From contig LS997564.1 in the NCBI GenBank assembly GCA_000469685.2, positions 15,775,591-15,839,590 of the forward strand: 64,000 nucleotides of DNA. The letters run 5' to 3'. The stretch is from Haemonchus contortus (lineage: Eukaryota; Nematoda; Chromadorea; Rhabditida; Trichostrongylidae). Below, in pieces: positions 11,166 through 21,617 of the stretch. The position numbers and the translations under genes were made by a program. Numbering within the stretch: position 1 is the first letter of the stretch; each line of letters opens with the position of its first letter. Below the pieces are notes generated by a model. It was not told the DNA's origin. It saw only the letters and a program-made list of their open reading frames with translations, and ran no database searches.

Positions 11166-11179
11166 CCGTCTATGGGACT

Positions 11180-11422
11180 TATCATCGCCTGCGTATCGCA
11201 GGCGATGATCCCCTCGCGACCTCATCTGGCGGGGGCGGACCGCCAGGCTTTGGGGACAAGCCCACCGCACATCTCACCTTTACCTTGCTCGTATAAATCG
11301 CACTCTGAATAAATATCCTCCGATTGCTCTCGTCTTGCTCTCACAACACTATAAGTCCACTGAACCACCGCGAGGTGCTTCTAAAAGGGTCCACCAAAAC
11401 CCTAGTCTCAGCGCCCGCAACA
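11180..11422 (+). repeat. 5' LTR of element 1
   Basis: Identical in extent to 21268-21510. It begins TATCATCGCC and ends CCCGCAACA instead of TG...CA. Its first bases form a perfect 13-bp hairpin (ATCATCGCCTGCG / CGCAGGCGATGAT, 11181-11209). A TATA-like TATAAAT is at 11292-11298 and AATAAA at 11308-11313, the order expected for promoter and polyadenylation signal in one short LTR. Confidence 0.93.
11292..11313 (+). promoter_or_regulatory. TATA-like box and AATAAA in 5' LTR of element 1
   Basis: TATAAAT and AATAAA lie 10 bp apart. The short spacing would place the transcription start very near or inside the polyadenylation signal, leaving a very short R region. This is inferred from sequence only. 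Confidence 0.5.
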
Positions 11423-11425
11423 GCT

Positions 11426-11438
11426 TGGTGCATCGGCC
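11426..11438 (+). promoter_or_regulatory. Primer binding site, tRNA-Gly type
   Basis: TGGTGCATCGGCC starts 4 bp after the LTR. It is complementary to the 3' end of a nematode tRNA-Gly(GCC) including the added CCA, as known for several BEL/Pao elements. The match ends after 13 bases. Confidence 0.8.
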
Positions 11439-11700
11439 TAAAGAAGCCACTATACTCCCGTGTCAAAGCGTCGCAACTTTGAGGCCTGGAGTCGAGACTA
11501 GCTCTTTGAGCTCAATCATATAAGGTCGAAACTAAGACCTTGAATCAATCGATTCACAAGTCTCCCGTCAAAGTACCTGGAGCAACCTCTCTGCAAATTA
11601 AGCAGACCAAATCTCCCGTACACAGTACCTGGAGTTAACTTGAGTTTTGATAACCAAGTAAGTATTTCAAATAAGTAATACTACAACAAGTAAAACAAAT
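11439..11700 (+). other. Leader of element 1
   Basis: Untranslated region between primer site and gag. It holds a degenerate direct repeat (TCTCCCGTCAAAGTACCTGG at about 11562 and a variant near 11614). No ORF starts here. Packaging or splice-donor sequences would be expected in this position but cannot be assigned. Confidence 0.5.
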
Positions 11701-13047
11701 ATGGCCCTCTTATTCCACAAGACGCCCATTATCCTGAGTGCTCAGACGCTCAAAAATCTAGTACTCCGTTACAAGGAGTATACCTCAAAAACAGACTTTA
11801 CTGTAATAGATGAGGAGAACTATGAGAAATGCAGGTCCACAATAGCACTATTGCAAAGTGGCCTGCAGCAACTTAAGTGTGGTCAGGAAAAATTAGAAAA
11901 AAGACACACAGAAATTAAAGAAGAATATAAAAACTGCAAGTCAAAGTCAGAAAGAAAAGAATTAGCAACGGAGATAGAGCAGATAGAAGAGGAATCGGGC
12001 TTAAACATTGTAATGGCCGAATCTGAGGATCTGTGCTTCATGTTAACGGCACGTCTCGATGAGGCGAAGTGTGCCAGAGACAAAATGAATGTCAAACTGG
12101 GCTACGTCACTCAGAAAGCGCAAATTGAAAATACTGAAACAGATAATCAGGAAGTCCATATTATCCCTGATGAAGATAGAGTCAGCACGGAGAGTGCAGA
12201 AAACAGTGCCTCATCAAGCAGGCCCAATTCGGAGCGAGTCCAACGTGAAGACTGCACCATTAAAACTTCTACTAGGTCCATAAAACCTCCACAAGCATCT
12301 CTGCCGAAATTTTACGGCAATTCAGAAGACTTTCCCGAATTTTGGGCGGTATTTGAGACACTTGTCCATAAAAGTACCGAACTAGATGTTATGGAGAAAA
12401 TTCTTCTGCTCAAAGAAAGCCTTAAAGGTAGAGCTCAGAACTCAATCAAAGGAATACAACTTATTCCAGATAACTATGAATGGCTCATACAAACTTTGCA
12501 GGAAAATTACTGTAACCAGCCCGTAAATCGGTCACAGATAATTCAAACGCTGGTTAATTTGAAACCAGCCGTCAATTCAGCAGACGATTGCTCGGCCGTC
12601 TTTGATAAAATTCAGGTCCTAATTAACCAAATGATATCCGCAGGGTACGACGTGCGGAATACTTGCGAGCCAATATGGAGCGAAATCATCTTGGCCGAAT
12701 TTCCTCAAGATATTGTCAGGCCCGTTTTGATATCAGGGCAATCTCAAACTAACCAAACAACGGCAGACTTAATGGGTCATCTTAAAAAAGAGATCGCCGC
12801 TAAGCTGTTCATTGAGAAAAGACTTAGCCACGCAATCGAAAACAGATCTGGCCAGGTACTTAAAAACAAAGGCACCCTGCCGCGAGAAAAATACACTCCG
12901 CGACCTCAATCTGGCGAAGAGTGTGTATTTTGCGGCAGAAACAATCACAGCTCAATGGCATGTCGAACAGTGACGGACCAGAACAGTCGCCGTAAATCAT
13001 TAAAAGAGGGCAACAGATGCTGGAAGTGTGGCTCAAGCAAACAATAG
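11701..13047 (+). CDS. gag: Gag of element 1, ends at an in-frame amber stop
   Basis: A 448-codon Gag frame. Residues about 40-130 are rich in Glu/Lys and look coiled-coil. A DUF1759-type BEL Gag region starts near residue 200 (LPKFYGNSEDFPEFWAVFET). The first zinc knuckle is at about 408-421 (CVFCGRNNHSSMAC). The frame stops at a TAG (13045-13047) just inside the second knuckle, after CWKCGSSKQ. The same frame continues past the stop with the rest of the knuckle set (TCQKPDCNLCGQKHHPSLC) and into protease. The stop is therefore either a mutation or a site of readthrough. The start ATG follows an A-rich leader with no upstream in-frame extension. Confidence 0.88.
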   Translation: MALLFHKTPIILSAQTLKNLVLRYKEYTSKTDFTVIDEENYEKCRSTIALLQSGLQQLKCGQEKLEKRHTEIKEEYKNCKSKSERKELATEIEQIEEESGLNIVMAESEDLCFMLTARLDEAKCARDKMNVKLGYVTQKAQIENTETDNQEVHIIPDEDRVSTESAENSASSSRPNSERVQREDCTIKTSTRSIKPPQASLPKFYGNSEDFPEFWAVFETLVHKSTELDVMEKILLLKESLKGRAQNSIKGIQLIPDNYEWLIQTLQENYCNQPVNRSQIIQTLVNLKPAVNSADDCSAVFDKIQVLINQMISAGYDVRNTCEPIWSEIILAEFPQDIVRPVLISGQSQTNQTTADLMGHLKKEIAAKLFIEKRLSHAIENRSGQVLKNKGTLPREKYTPRPQSGEECVFCGRNNHSSMACRTVTDQNSRRKSLKEGNRCWKCGSSKQ

Positions 13048-14352
13048 CTACGAAAAAAAAAAAAAACTTGTCAAAAACCAGACTGTAACCTTTGCGGACA
13101 AAAACATCATCCTAGTTTGTGCTTTAAAAAAGAGAGAGCCTCTTCTGGGCATAATTACCCTCCCAGGAACGCTGATCAGAGGAATACAGATGCGGAACAA
13201 ACCTCATCAAAGCCATATTTTACCCAAAACAGGGATCAAAGACCAAATTACGGTACCCAGCGAAGGAGATTCAACAATAACCTACATGCGGAATCAGAGG
13301 TAACTCAACGCTCCATATCGGAGCAAAATCACATTTCATCACAACTCGTTCTGATGACAGCCGAGGGTTACCTTTGGAGCTTTAAAAAGCAGGAATACGT
13401 CAAGGCGTTATTCTTTTTCGATTCCGGAGCACAAAAAACGGTAATTGAAGAACGCTTAGCCAATGAATTAGGACTACCGAAATACTCTACGGAGATTTGC
13501 ACTATGTCTGGCATCGGAGGCCATATTGAAAACTTTAAAAGTGACATAGTGCTAACAAGAATAAATACAGCTTTCGGGGAAGAAATTGAGCTCAAGATTC
13601 AGACAAAACCTGTGTTAACGAATGGGTTCCCAAGTGTGAAACTAACCTTAGCTGATGTCACGTTTTTGAAAGAAAACAACATCTATCTAGCCAATTCGAA
13701 ACTCCGTGGTGAGCATCAAAAGCCTCACATCCTTGTTGGTTTAGATTATTATCACGACCTTGTATCCGGTCAAAATCATACACAAAAAACACCGTCAGGC
13801 CTGCATATCACAAAAACCGTGTTCGGACCAAACGTATACGGCAAAGGACTTCTGACAGCAGAGAATCTAGTCAATAGTACCTATCACGGACTTACGGCGG
13901 TAATTGAGCCAAGCGAGCAGGAAATGCTGCAAAAAATGTTTGAACTAGATGGTCTTGGCATCACAGAAGATGAATGCCATAAGGATGACAAGATTTATAA
14001 CTATTTGGACCAGTATTCTAAGTTAGTATCTTTCAAAAACGGTCACATAACTGCACCTTTCCCTCTGAAAGAGAGCATCTCAGAATTAGAGGACAACTAC
14101 AGTGTAGCAGTTCGGCGACTCGAATCCCTTCAAAAAACTCTGCAGCAAAACCCCGAACAACGAGGCTGGTACTGCAAAATCCTTCAAAAATACATTGAAG
14201 AAAATACAATTGAATCCTTCTTGACGGCCGAAAAGGGGGCGGTCGGAACATACTACATGCCACATTCAGGAGTGGAAATCAAGCAAACAAGTGCCATTAA
14301 GGATAGTTTTCGATGCATCATCGAAGAGGAGAAACAAACCTTCCCTCAATGA
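13048..14352 (+). pseudogene. pol: Protease and start of reverse transcriptase, element 1
   Basis: Continues the gag frame after the amber stop. It first completes the zinc-knuckle region, then carries a retropepsin-type aspartic protease (FFFDSGAQKTVIEERL, equivalent to the D-T/S-G-A active site; DUF1758/A17 type), then the connecting region to RT. The frame ends at 14350-14352 because a frameshift near 14295 moves the RT reading to the next frame. The 13-A run at about 13051-13063 is low-complexity but does not itself change the frame. Confidence 0.85.
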
Positions 14353-15649
14353 CGTAATTCACAAAGGTGAATCGTTTATCAATAAAATCCATGATATTCT
14401 ACTCGCTTCGAGAACAAAAAAGATCATCCTAATGTGTGATATCGAGGCCGCATTCACACAAATTCGTCTCGTAGACTCTCATAAAGACCTCTGCAGATTT
14501 TTGTGGGTCAAAAATATCAACCTACCACCTACTAGAGAAAATCTAATCCACTATAGGTTTAAAAGGCTTCCATTCGGTGTGACTGCCTCACCAAGCATAC
14601 TTAATATGGCGCTCACATCGTTTCTAATCAACGAGGGTTCTACGCTAGCAAACGAAATTGTGAGCGACCTGTATGTGGACAACATCATGATGCAGGCAGA
14701 GACTCCAGAAGTCATACAAAAATACAGAGAATCCAAAAAACTGTTTGAAAAAATCGGCATGAACTTGAGGGAATATGTCTCAAATTCACATGAGGTCAAC
14801 TCTCGAATACCAGAAATCGACAAGCTCCAGGGCACCTCGATGAAAATTCTTGGGGTGAACTACAATACAGAACAAGATTCGTTCTCTATCGTAACGAATT
14901 TTCGGACGATGAAGGAAATAACCAAAAAAGACATAGTCAGTGAAATTAACTCTGTTTACGACCCTATTGGGATCGCAAGTCCACTTCTCGTTCAACTGAA
15001 ATCACTTATGAGAGAAGTTTTCACTAACAAAACAAAATGGAACTCTAGACTCGACCGAGAAATTTGTGTCAGATGGAACAAACTAACGAAACAAGTGAAT
15101 AATGCATGTATCGTTATCCCTCGTATCATCTCGGGTCAAATCTCCAGTGCGAAAACTCGCCTGTGGGTATTTGCCGATGCCAGCAATACGGCCATGTCGA
15201 CCTGCGCCTATCTACAATGCAGGTTAACAAGCGAGGTCACGCCATTGATTAGCGGAAAAACAAGGCTAACGCCTAAAAAGATTAAGCAAACTATTCCGCG
15301 TCTCGAATTGGTTGCGATTTTGATGGCAACCAGACTATGCAACAACATCAGACTAAAGTACGATATACACGAGATCTCGATTGCATCCGATAGTGAAATC
15401 GCACTTTGTTGGATAAAAAGTTGCAAAAAATTACCGGTTTTTGTTGAGAATTAACGCAAAAAAATCGTCGGAATTAAGACCAAACTGGAATCCAATGGCA
15501 TTTCCATCAATTTCTTTCACGTAGCTACTGCCTACAACCCAGCAGATGCAGGAACCAGAGGACTGAATTCGACGGAAATAAACGACAGGGACTGGGTTAA
15601 GGGTCCGCGTTGGCTGAGAAAGCATCCCAAAACTTGGCCAATAACCAAA
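14291..15649 (+). pseudogene. pol: Reverse transcriptase and RNase H, element 1
   Basis: The RT frame starts at the shift with PLRIVFDASSK. It includes the first catalytic block (ILMCDIEAAFTQIRL) and the YVDN catalytic box at about 14672-14683, the BEL/Pao variant of YxDD. An RNase H region follows (LWVFADASNTAMSTCAYLQ; SDSEIALCWIKS). A TAA at 15452-15454 interrupts the frame, but the same frame continues with the conserved NPADAGTRGL motif. Apart from that stop and the upstream shift, the region is well preserved. Confidence 0.87.
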
Positions 15650-17248
15650 ATGGAATCAATCGAGATTACTACTGAGGAACCCGAATCGGTAACACTTCCG
15701 AACATTGAAGTTATAGCTAAAACCGAAAGCAAAGAAACACTCTTCGATCTACGTCGATTTTCCAGCCTAAGTAAGGCTTTACGAGTAGTTTCTCGAGTTT
15801 GCAAAACAGCAAAACACTGGACCCGCTTAACAAACCAAACTCGCAATCTCATAATAGAGCCTGAAGCCATTTCAAAATTTTCCCCTAAGAAGGAAATACT
15901 GAGTGCCGATATCGAATTATCCGAACGCATAATCTTTGTTCAGGAACAGCGTCACGAGAGCTTTGAAAATCTACAAAAACTTTTCTCAGACAAGAAATTA
16001 ATAAGAGATGAAAATGGAATAATTAGACATGAATCTCGCCTTCAAAATGCCGCTATACCTCATGACACTAAATCGCCAATATATGTACCTCCAAGGTCTG
16101 AACTTGCTCGATTGATTTTGCAGCAAATTCACTGTGATAATGCTCACTGCGGCAAAGAGCATACCCTAACTATCGCACGCCAAAGATTCTGGATTCCGCG
16201 GGCTTCAAGTATATTCAAAAAATATTTGAAGAACTGTGTCACTTGCAAAAAGATTCAAGGGCTACCACTAGGGGCACCTATAATGCCTGCTCTCCCCACA
16301 GACAGAGTAATCGCAACAACACCATTCCAAAACACTGGATGCGATTTCATGGGACCGTTTACTTCGAAAGCACAGGAAAAAATGTATATAGCTTTATATA
16401 CCTGTCTGACAACTAGAGCGGTCCATCTCGAAGTTGTGGAGAATATGTCAACGAGCGCATTTTTAAACAGTTTTGTACGATTCGTCTCAAGAAGAGGTGT
16501 CCCAAAATTAATGCGCACCGATTGCGGAACTAATTTTAAGCAAGGTGAGCAAATAGTAGCCGCGATGTTCGAGAATGACGAAACATCAGGAAACTCTTTG
16601 ATGTCCTATTGTGCAACCAAAGGTATTAAATGGATTTTCAATCCACCAGCCTCCCCTTGGATGGGTGGCGTTTGGGAAAGGCTCGTGGCATCTGTGAAAA
16701 AGGCACTGAATAAATCAGTGGGACGTAAAAAGCTGAGTTTTACTGAAATGTCCACGACAATGGCAAGAATAGAGGCGATTCTGAACACGAGACCGCTAAC
16801 AAAACTCAATCCGGATGAAGTCACAACAATACCTTTACGTCCAATAGATTTTCTTCAAACAAATCTCAAGTTTTCTATTCCAGAAGGAGGAAATTTTGAA
16901 AAAATTAATGATCCATCCTATGATCCTGAGCTCATTCAATCAAGGGAACAGGCTGTTGAAGCAATGCGATTTTCAGAAAGAATTTCAGACAAGTTCTGGG
17001 AATGTTGGAGGCATGAATACCTCACACTACTGAGAGAAGTGCAAAAACAGCATCTAAAGCAACCTCGCCATTTAACAAGATCTCGCCCCGAGACTGGAGA
17101 GATCGTATTAATAGAGCAAGACCTCATACCCAGAGGCAACTGGCCTTATGGCAGAATAAATGGGATAATTACTTCAGTTGACGGTCTTGTAAGATCAGCA
17201 AAAATATTGATGCCTAATCACATTCTCATTCAAAGACCATTAAACTAG
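15650..17248 (+). pseudogene. pol: Integrase, element 1
   Basis: Same frame as RT. It contains an H2C2 zinc-binding N-terminus (HCDNAHCGKEH ... CVTCKK, about 16130-16250) and a DDE core with all three acidic residues visible: GCDFMGPF (about 16340), RTDCGTNF (about 16517) and WMGGVWERL (about 16665). A BEL-type C-terminal region follows. The frame ends with TAG at 17246-17248. In element 2 the corresponding codon is leucine and the frame runs straight into env, so here too the stop is probably a single mutation in a once-continuous frame. Confidence 0.87.
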
Positions 17249-19615
17249 ATTTACCCTCTTGAGATTCACAGTGTATCCGAGAAACCCTGCGCTGACGGAG
17301 AAATATCGAAAATAACGGGTGAAAAACCACCCACGGAGTGCAAAGGAAGCGAACCAGAACAAACGGTTACGCAAAAAACTAGACCAGTCCTTCCCAGAGC
17401 ATCAAAAACGCGTGCCCATGATCTTTTTCGAAACATGGATGGCGATTCGAATCAGGCAACTTTCGCGATTTCCACGCCTTCATCCTTCATATTTCTAATG
17501 TTGTGCGCAATGATGAGTCCAGCCGTTGCGATCAATAACGTAACTGTCATATCCTGCTCAAAGGGAATAATCAGAGTGGCGCCATCGAAGGTCTCATTTG
17601 AGTTATGCATCGATAACGATTGCAAATTAATGAACACTACATCAGGTTATACCAAATATTTCCTGCCCATATCGCCAACTGAAAAAAGAGCAAAAGTGCG
17701 CCTGCGTACCCTCAACAGTAGTGGGGTACAAGAACTACAATGGCTCTGCGAAAGACCAAAATTCTGCGAACATCAATATTTCCTTTCAAAAAGTTTGTTA
17801 GGAAACCCCCATTGCTGGCCCGTCGGAGCCTTTGCATCTTCAGCTGTGCTGGGCTGTATTATCATAGCCGCAATCATGGGTGCAATATGGACTGTAGTTA
17901 AAATCACTAAGAAACTGAAGCCTCATAAAAAAGCCGCCAAACCAGAGAAAAATGAGACAGAAATTCCAGCAGCACCTGTCTGCAGTTTTGAGTTGACACC
18001 GCTTCCAAGTACACTACTTGCATTGTGTACCCTAATATGTCTCAAACATGTCTTTCACAGACGCATGTCAACATGGGTACATGCGGCACTCAGCTGACCT
18101 CGTGTGCAACGAGAATAATCAATGTCATCTCGAATACAACAGGGAACTTCTGTTCAACAGGCTCCAGTCGGAGCTCTGCATTGAAATTATGCACGGTAAT
18201 AAAACCGTTGGGTCAGCTAAGTTCACTAAGAAGTATATAGACTTCGAATGTTCGAAAGCCACAGAATTTTTTACAAGACCTACCAAACTGTCGGTTTACC
18301 ATGCTAAACGCTGTGCTACAGCAGGATCATGCAAGAATAACAAGTGTGAAACGATCGGACAGAATGAAACAGTTGATGAATTAAGACACGCTTCTAAATA
18401 TCCTGGCTACTCCGGTTGCATTAATAGTTGCGGAGGACTTTTCTGCGGATGTGGCCTACCGCTTCCTAGCTGCTGGTTCTATAAAATCGCTCACAGACCA
18501 GTATCAAATCGGATATTCGAAATCGTACAGTGTCCCCACTGGACTACTACTGTTAGATTAGAAATCGAGGTAACGATAGCCAATCGAACAGAAAGAGTTG
18601 AGCGGTCATTAACTCCATATTTGGTCAATACCATCGATAACTTCAATATTACGATCATATCAATTCAAAGACCATTATATTCACTAGAAAACAAGCGCTT
18701 TGCAATTGCAAAAGATGAATCGTTTCTCTTGCCTCCTAATTTCCAAGTTGCAGTAGCATGCAATACACCTACTCAAGCATTGAGAAGGTTCTCTACCTGT
18801 TCGAGTAGGATTCAGTGCAGTTGCGGAAACTCGCCGCGTAACTGCCAGTGTCCGGACGACTCCTCTCAAAAACTTTGTGATAACCCACAAAGCATTCTGA
18901 TTCTCAAAACACCCCACGCAAACATAAACTTCCGTTAGGGAAACATCGTTGCTTCGTCCAGCGAAGAGGAAATGGTCCTAAGGATTGAACAAAGATGCTG
19001 CAAGATGTGGTAACAGAACTTATTGTCAACCAAGAGTGTGACTTTAAAATATCAGAGCTAACAGGATGCTATGATTGCACACTGGGGGCTCATTTCACAG
19101 CAATCTGCAAGTCACCAACAAAAGCTACAGTAACGGTGACTTGTCAATCTCAACAATTTTCGGTCACCTGTGGGCCATTAGAAGAGAAAAATGAAGTCAT
19201 TCCACCCCATCGTGAACGAACAATGCAACGCTCATTGTTCTGATAGACCCACTAAATTTCTTCTGAATGGTACTCTATATTACTACATCACAGAGCCTCA
19301 AGCAATTTTTGTTTTCGAAATGAAGGCTCATGGAGTGCCCCTAAAACACCAATGGTTCAGTGACATTAGCCTACCTAATATCGATCCCTTTCCAAACATG
19401 TTAATGACTCACTGAAAACTGACTTTAGCAGCGCTAAGCACAACCCTTGTCTTTGCCGCTCTCACTTACTTAGGTGGTCCCATTATTTGTATCTACATAA
19501 TTTCGTTTGCTAAAGTAGCCATTTGCACTGTTTGCAAAGGAATATGGCGCTTACTGGGCTGCTGCATTATTGGTTTCAAATCTAAGGATGCAACTGCCTT
19601 AACAACAGTTGCTTA
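17249..19615 (+). pseudogene. env: Phlebovirus-type envelope, element 1 (broken)
   Basis: An env-like region in at least three frames. 17435-18097 carries a signal-like hydrophobic stretch (FIFLMLCAMMSPAVA), a cysteine-containing ectodomain and a transmembrane segment (SSAVLGCIIIAAIMGAIWTV). 18048-18938 carries the second glycoprotein with GCINSCGGLFCGCG and CWFYKI, the cysteine-rich block of phlebovirus G2/Gc-type class II fusion proteins. 18995-19243 and 19191-19415 continue the ectodomain in two further frames. A C-terminal hydrophobic segment is readable at about 19420-19510, and the last stop is at 19613. The breaks make it non-functional. The first part is in the same frame as integrase. 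Confidence 0.82.
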
Positions 19616-20167
19616 GTCTACAATACCTCCCCGGCACTTTCGCACCGACGCTCCAAAAGAGATGTCATTGTATTCGGAGGACACCTCAAACTCCATTTTG
19701 AGCCAGGGAGATTCACTGACGCTGCCTAATTAACCTTGCCGTATTCAGCGCGGGTTTACAAACGGCGTCAACACGGCTGTGTAATCGATATTTTCATTGT
19801 TTCGATCTCACCGGTACATACCCGTATATAGCCTCAATATCATTTATGAACACGTATAATCTTGTAACTAGTAAGCATTCTACAGTACTATGGCTACAGT
19901 ACTCCCAAAACACACATTTGCTCACTCACGGCCCAATCCATCTGCCAACGGCAGTAAACGCCGCCACATCTCAAGGGCCCTCCAACAGACGGTCTGCAGA
20001 AGCACTCTTGGAGAGAGAAAATAACCATAAAGTGGCTCAAAAAGGGACTTTATGACAATGCACAATTTTTTATATACCCCTAAAGCGAATTTTAGGAGGC
20101 GTGTCGAGAATACATCCAGAAAAATCGCGTATATAAGGAGGATGGAATTAAGCAGGGCATCATCAAC
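19616..20167 (+). other. Spacer between env and the downstream ORF, element 1
   Basis: About 550 bp without a supported ORF. It holds CGTATATAGCC near 19823, which could be a TATA-like motif. I see no strong TTTCAG acceptor directly before the downstream ATG, in contrast to element 2. Confidence 0.4.
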
Positions 20168-21057
20168 ATGTCGTTCGCCTCTGATATGCAAGATGCCATC
20201 ACCGATCTCGACCGCTGCGACATGGCAACACTGCTGCACAACATCCTGCCTCGACTTCAAGCGATCGACGCGGCACTATCAAGACTGGGAGCGATAGAAA
20301 CTGCATGTCAGACAATCTTGGAGCGCACCACTCCCAAGTCGACATGCAGTTTTTGTTCATTGGATGAGGATCGGGATTCCCATTACACCAGTAGGTGTAG
20401 TAGATACCCCGATCCCGTGTCACGAACAGCCCAAGCTGCGAAATTGCAGCTTTGTCTGAAATGCCTTAAAGGCACTGTTCGCGAAAAAAAATGGTTTCGG
20501 AGATCTGCACACGGTTTGAATTCGACGCCCACTCTGATACCATTTGTGCAGGAATGAGGTCGGAAAACGGTCTGGATAGGGCACAATAAGGGCAGGAACA
20601 TTGGGGGACGGGAGGCCTCCGCCCCTCGCTAGGCTGACTACGAAATCTAATTGCCGTTCATCACTTCCGCATTGGAGCGAAGTTGTCTGCTTGGGTGTGT
20701 TGTCTGCTATTGCAGACATTGCGTCGCCTAACTGCACTCGCCCGAACACTCCCTTAACCGCCGTTCTTCCAATGTGAAACTCGTCCAACCCCCCTTTCCA
20801 GCTCTTTTTTGACCCTTTCTATTTCTTTTTGTTCATCGTTTTTTGCGCTTTTTTCGTTGTTATCGCTTTATTCTAGAGTAGTTCTATGAATTCCCGTCAA
20901 AAAAGGGTACCCTAAATTTATCGTAAACGGTGCCTTTAAACCAAGGCATGAAGACGCCTGCGAGGTGAAGTGCAGCAGCTGTGGTCTCGACCACAACTTG
21001 CTGCTCTGTCACCAACGCAGGCAAACCCAACAGCCTCATAAGCGACACCGCTTCTGA
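20168..21057 (+). pseudogene. Downstream zinc-knuckle ORF of element 1, split by a transposon
   Basis: An ORF between env and the 3' LTR. The first part (20168-20469) encodes a helical N-terminus and zinc-knuckle cysteines (CSFCSLDEDRDSHYTSRC, then CLKC). A 466-bp TTAA element (20470-20935) interrupts it. After the insert, 20941-21057 continues in a frame that joins exactly if the insert and one TTAA copy are discounted, and carries the remaining knuckle (CSSCGLDHNLLLC) before a TGA at 21055. The uninterrupted length would be about 139 residues. It has the same position and zinc-knuckle ending as the 439-aa ORF at 60264-61583 in element 2 but a much shorter N-terminus. The role is unknown; nucleic-acid binding is inferred. 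Confidence 0.75.
20470..20935 (+). mobile_element. TTAA-flanked inverted-repeat element, copy C (inside element 1)
   Basis: 466 bp between TTAA at 20466-20469 and 20936-20939. The ends are AGGCACTGTTCGCGA and its inverse TCGTAAACGGTGCCT. It belongs to the same family by termini as copies A, B and E, though the interior differs. The open frames within it are not genes. Confidence 0.8.
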
Positions 21058-21110
21058 GGCTGGATCGTCACCAGCTGTCTACACCACCCAACGAGCAGTC
21101 ATCCATTTCA

Positions 21111-21255
21111 ACCAGTCTCCACAACTCAACAAGCAGTCTACATTTTCAACGTGCAGCTCACTACCAGTCTCCACAATTCAACAAGCAGTCTACATTTTCA
21201 ACGTGCAGCTCACCAAGCAGTCTCCAAAATTCAACAAGCAGTCACACTTCAAGCC
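21111..21255 (+). repeat. 52-bp tandem repeat next to the 3' LTR of element 1
   Basis: Two nearly identical 52-bp units (21111-21162 and 21163-21214, starting ACCAGTCTCCACAA) followed by a partial third (about 21214-21250). They lie between the downstream ORF and the 3' LTR, where a polypurine tract would normally sit. Confidence 0.8.
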
Positions 21256-21267
21256 GCCCCGCCGGAG

Positions 21268-21510
21268 TATCATCGCCTGCGTATCGCAGGCGATGATCCC
21301 CTCACGACCTCACCAGGCGGGGGCGGACCGCCAGGCTTTGGGGACAAGCCCACCGCACATCTCACCTTTACCTTGCTCGTATAAATCGCACTCTGAATAA
21401 ATATCCTCCGATTGCTCTCGTCTTGCTCTCACAACACTATAAGTCCACTGAACCACCGCGAGGTGCTTCTAAAAGGGTCCATCAAAACCCTAGTCTCAGC
21501 GCCCGCAACA
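21268..21510 (+). repeat. 3' LTR of element 1
   Basis: Matches the 5' LTR with about four substitutions. TATAAAT is at 21380-21386 and AATAAA at 21396-21401. The bases just before it (GCCCCGCCGGAG) are not a long purine tract. The target duplication GGACT follows at 21511-21515. Confidence 0.93.
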
Positions 21511-21617
21511 GGACTTTTGTATCGCGTGCTGCGGCCAAAAAACATCAGTTTTCTGGACATTAAGTCAAAACAAGTTTTGCTGCAGTTTTCCATTCTCATG
21601 GCCCTTACCTAATAGGA

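Larger units (their letters stand above)
11180..21510 (+). mobile_element. BEL/Pao LTR retrotransposon, element 1 (decayed, with env)
   Basis: A complete but decayed BEL/Pao (Belpaoviridae-type) element: 5' LTR, tRNA-Gly-type primer site, gag, protease, RT, RNase H, integrase, a phlebovirus-type env, a further zinc-knuckle ORF, and 3' LTR. It is flanked by a 5-bp target duplication, GGACT (11175-11179 and 21511-21515). The LTRs are 243 bp and differ at about four positions that I can see (roughly 1.6 percent). Coding decay comprises in-frame stops at 13045, 15452 and 17246, a frameshift near 14295, several breaks in env, and a TTAA element inserted at 20470-20935. It resembles element 2 (51163-62467) in gene order but is clearly a different lineage. 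Confidence 0.93.

Noticed and set aside
13051..13063. Programmed frameshift at the 13-A run in element 1
   Set aside because: The frames before and after are the same, so no shift is needed; the only obstacle is the TAG just upstream.
14551..16824. Minus-strand frames across pol of element 1
   Set aside because: Antisense shadows of the RT and integrase coding sequence.
21111..21255. CRISPR-like direct repeats
   Set aside because: Tandem units without unique spacers, in a eukaryotic retroelement; no cas genes.
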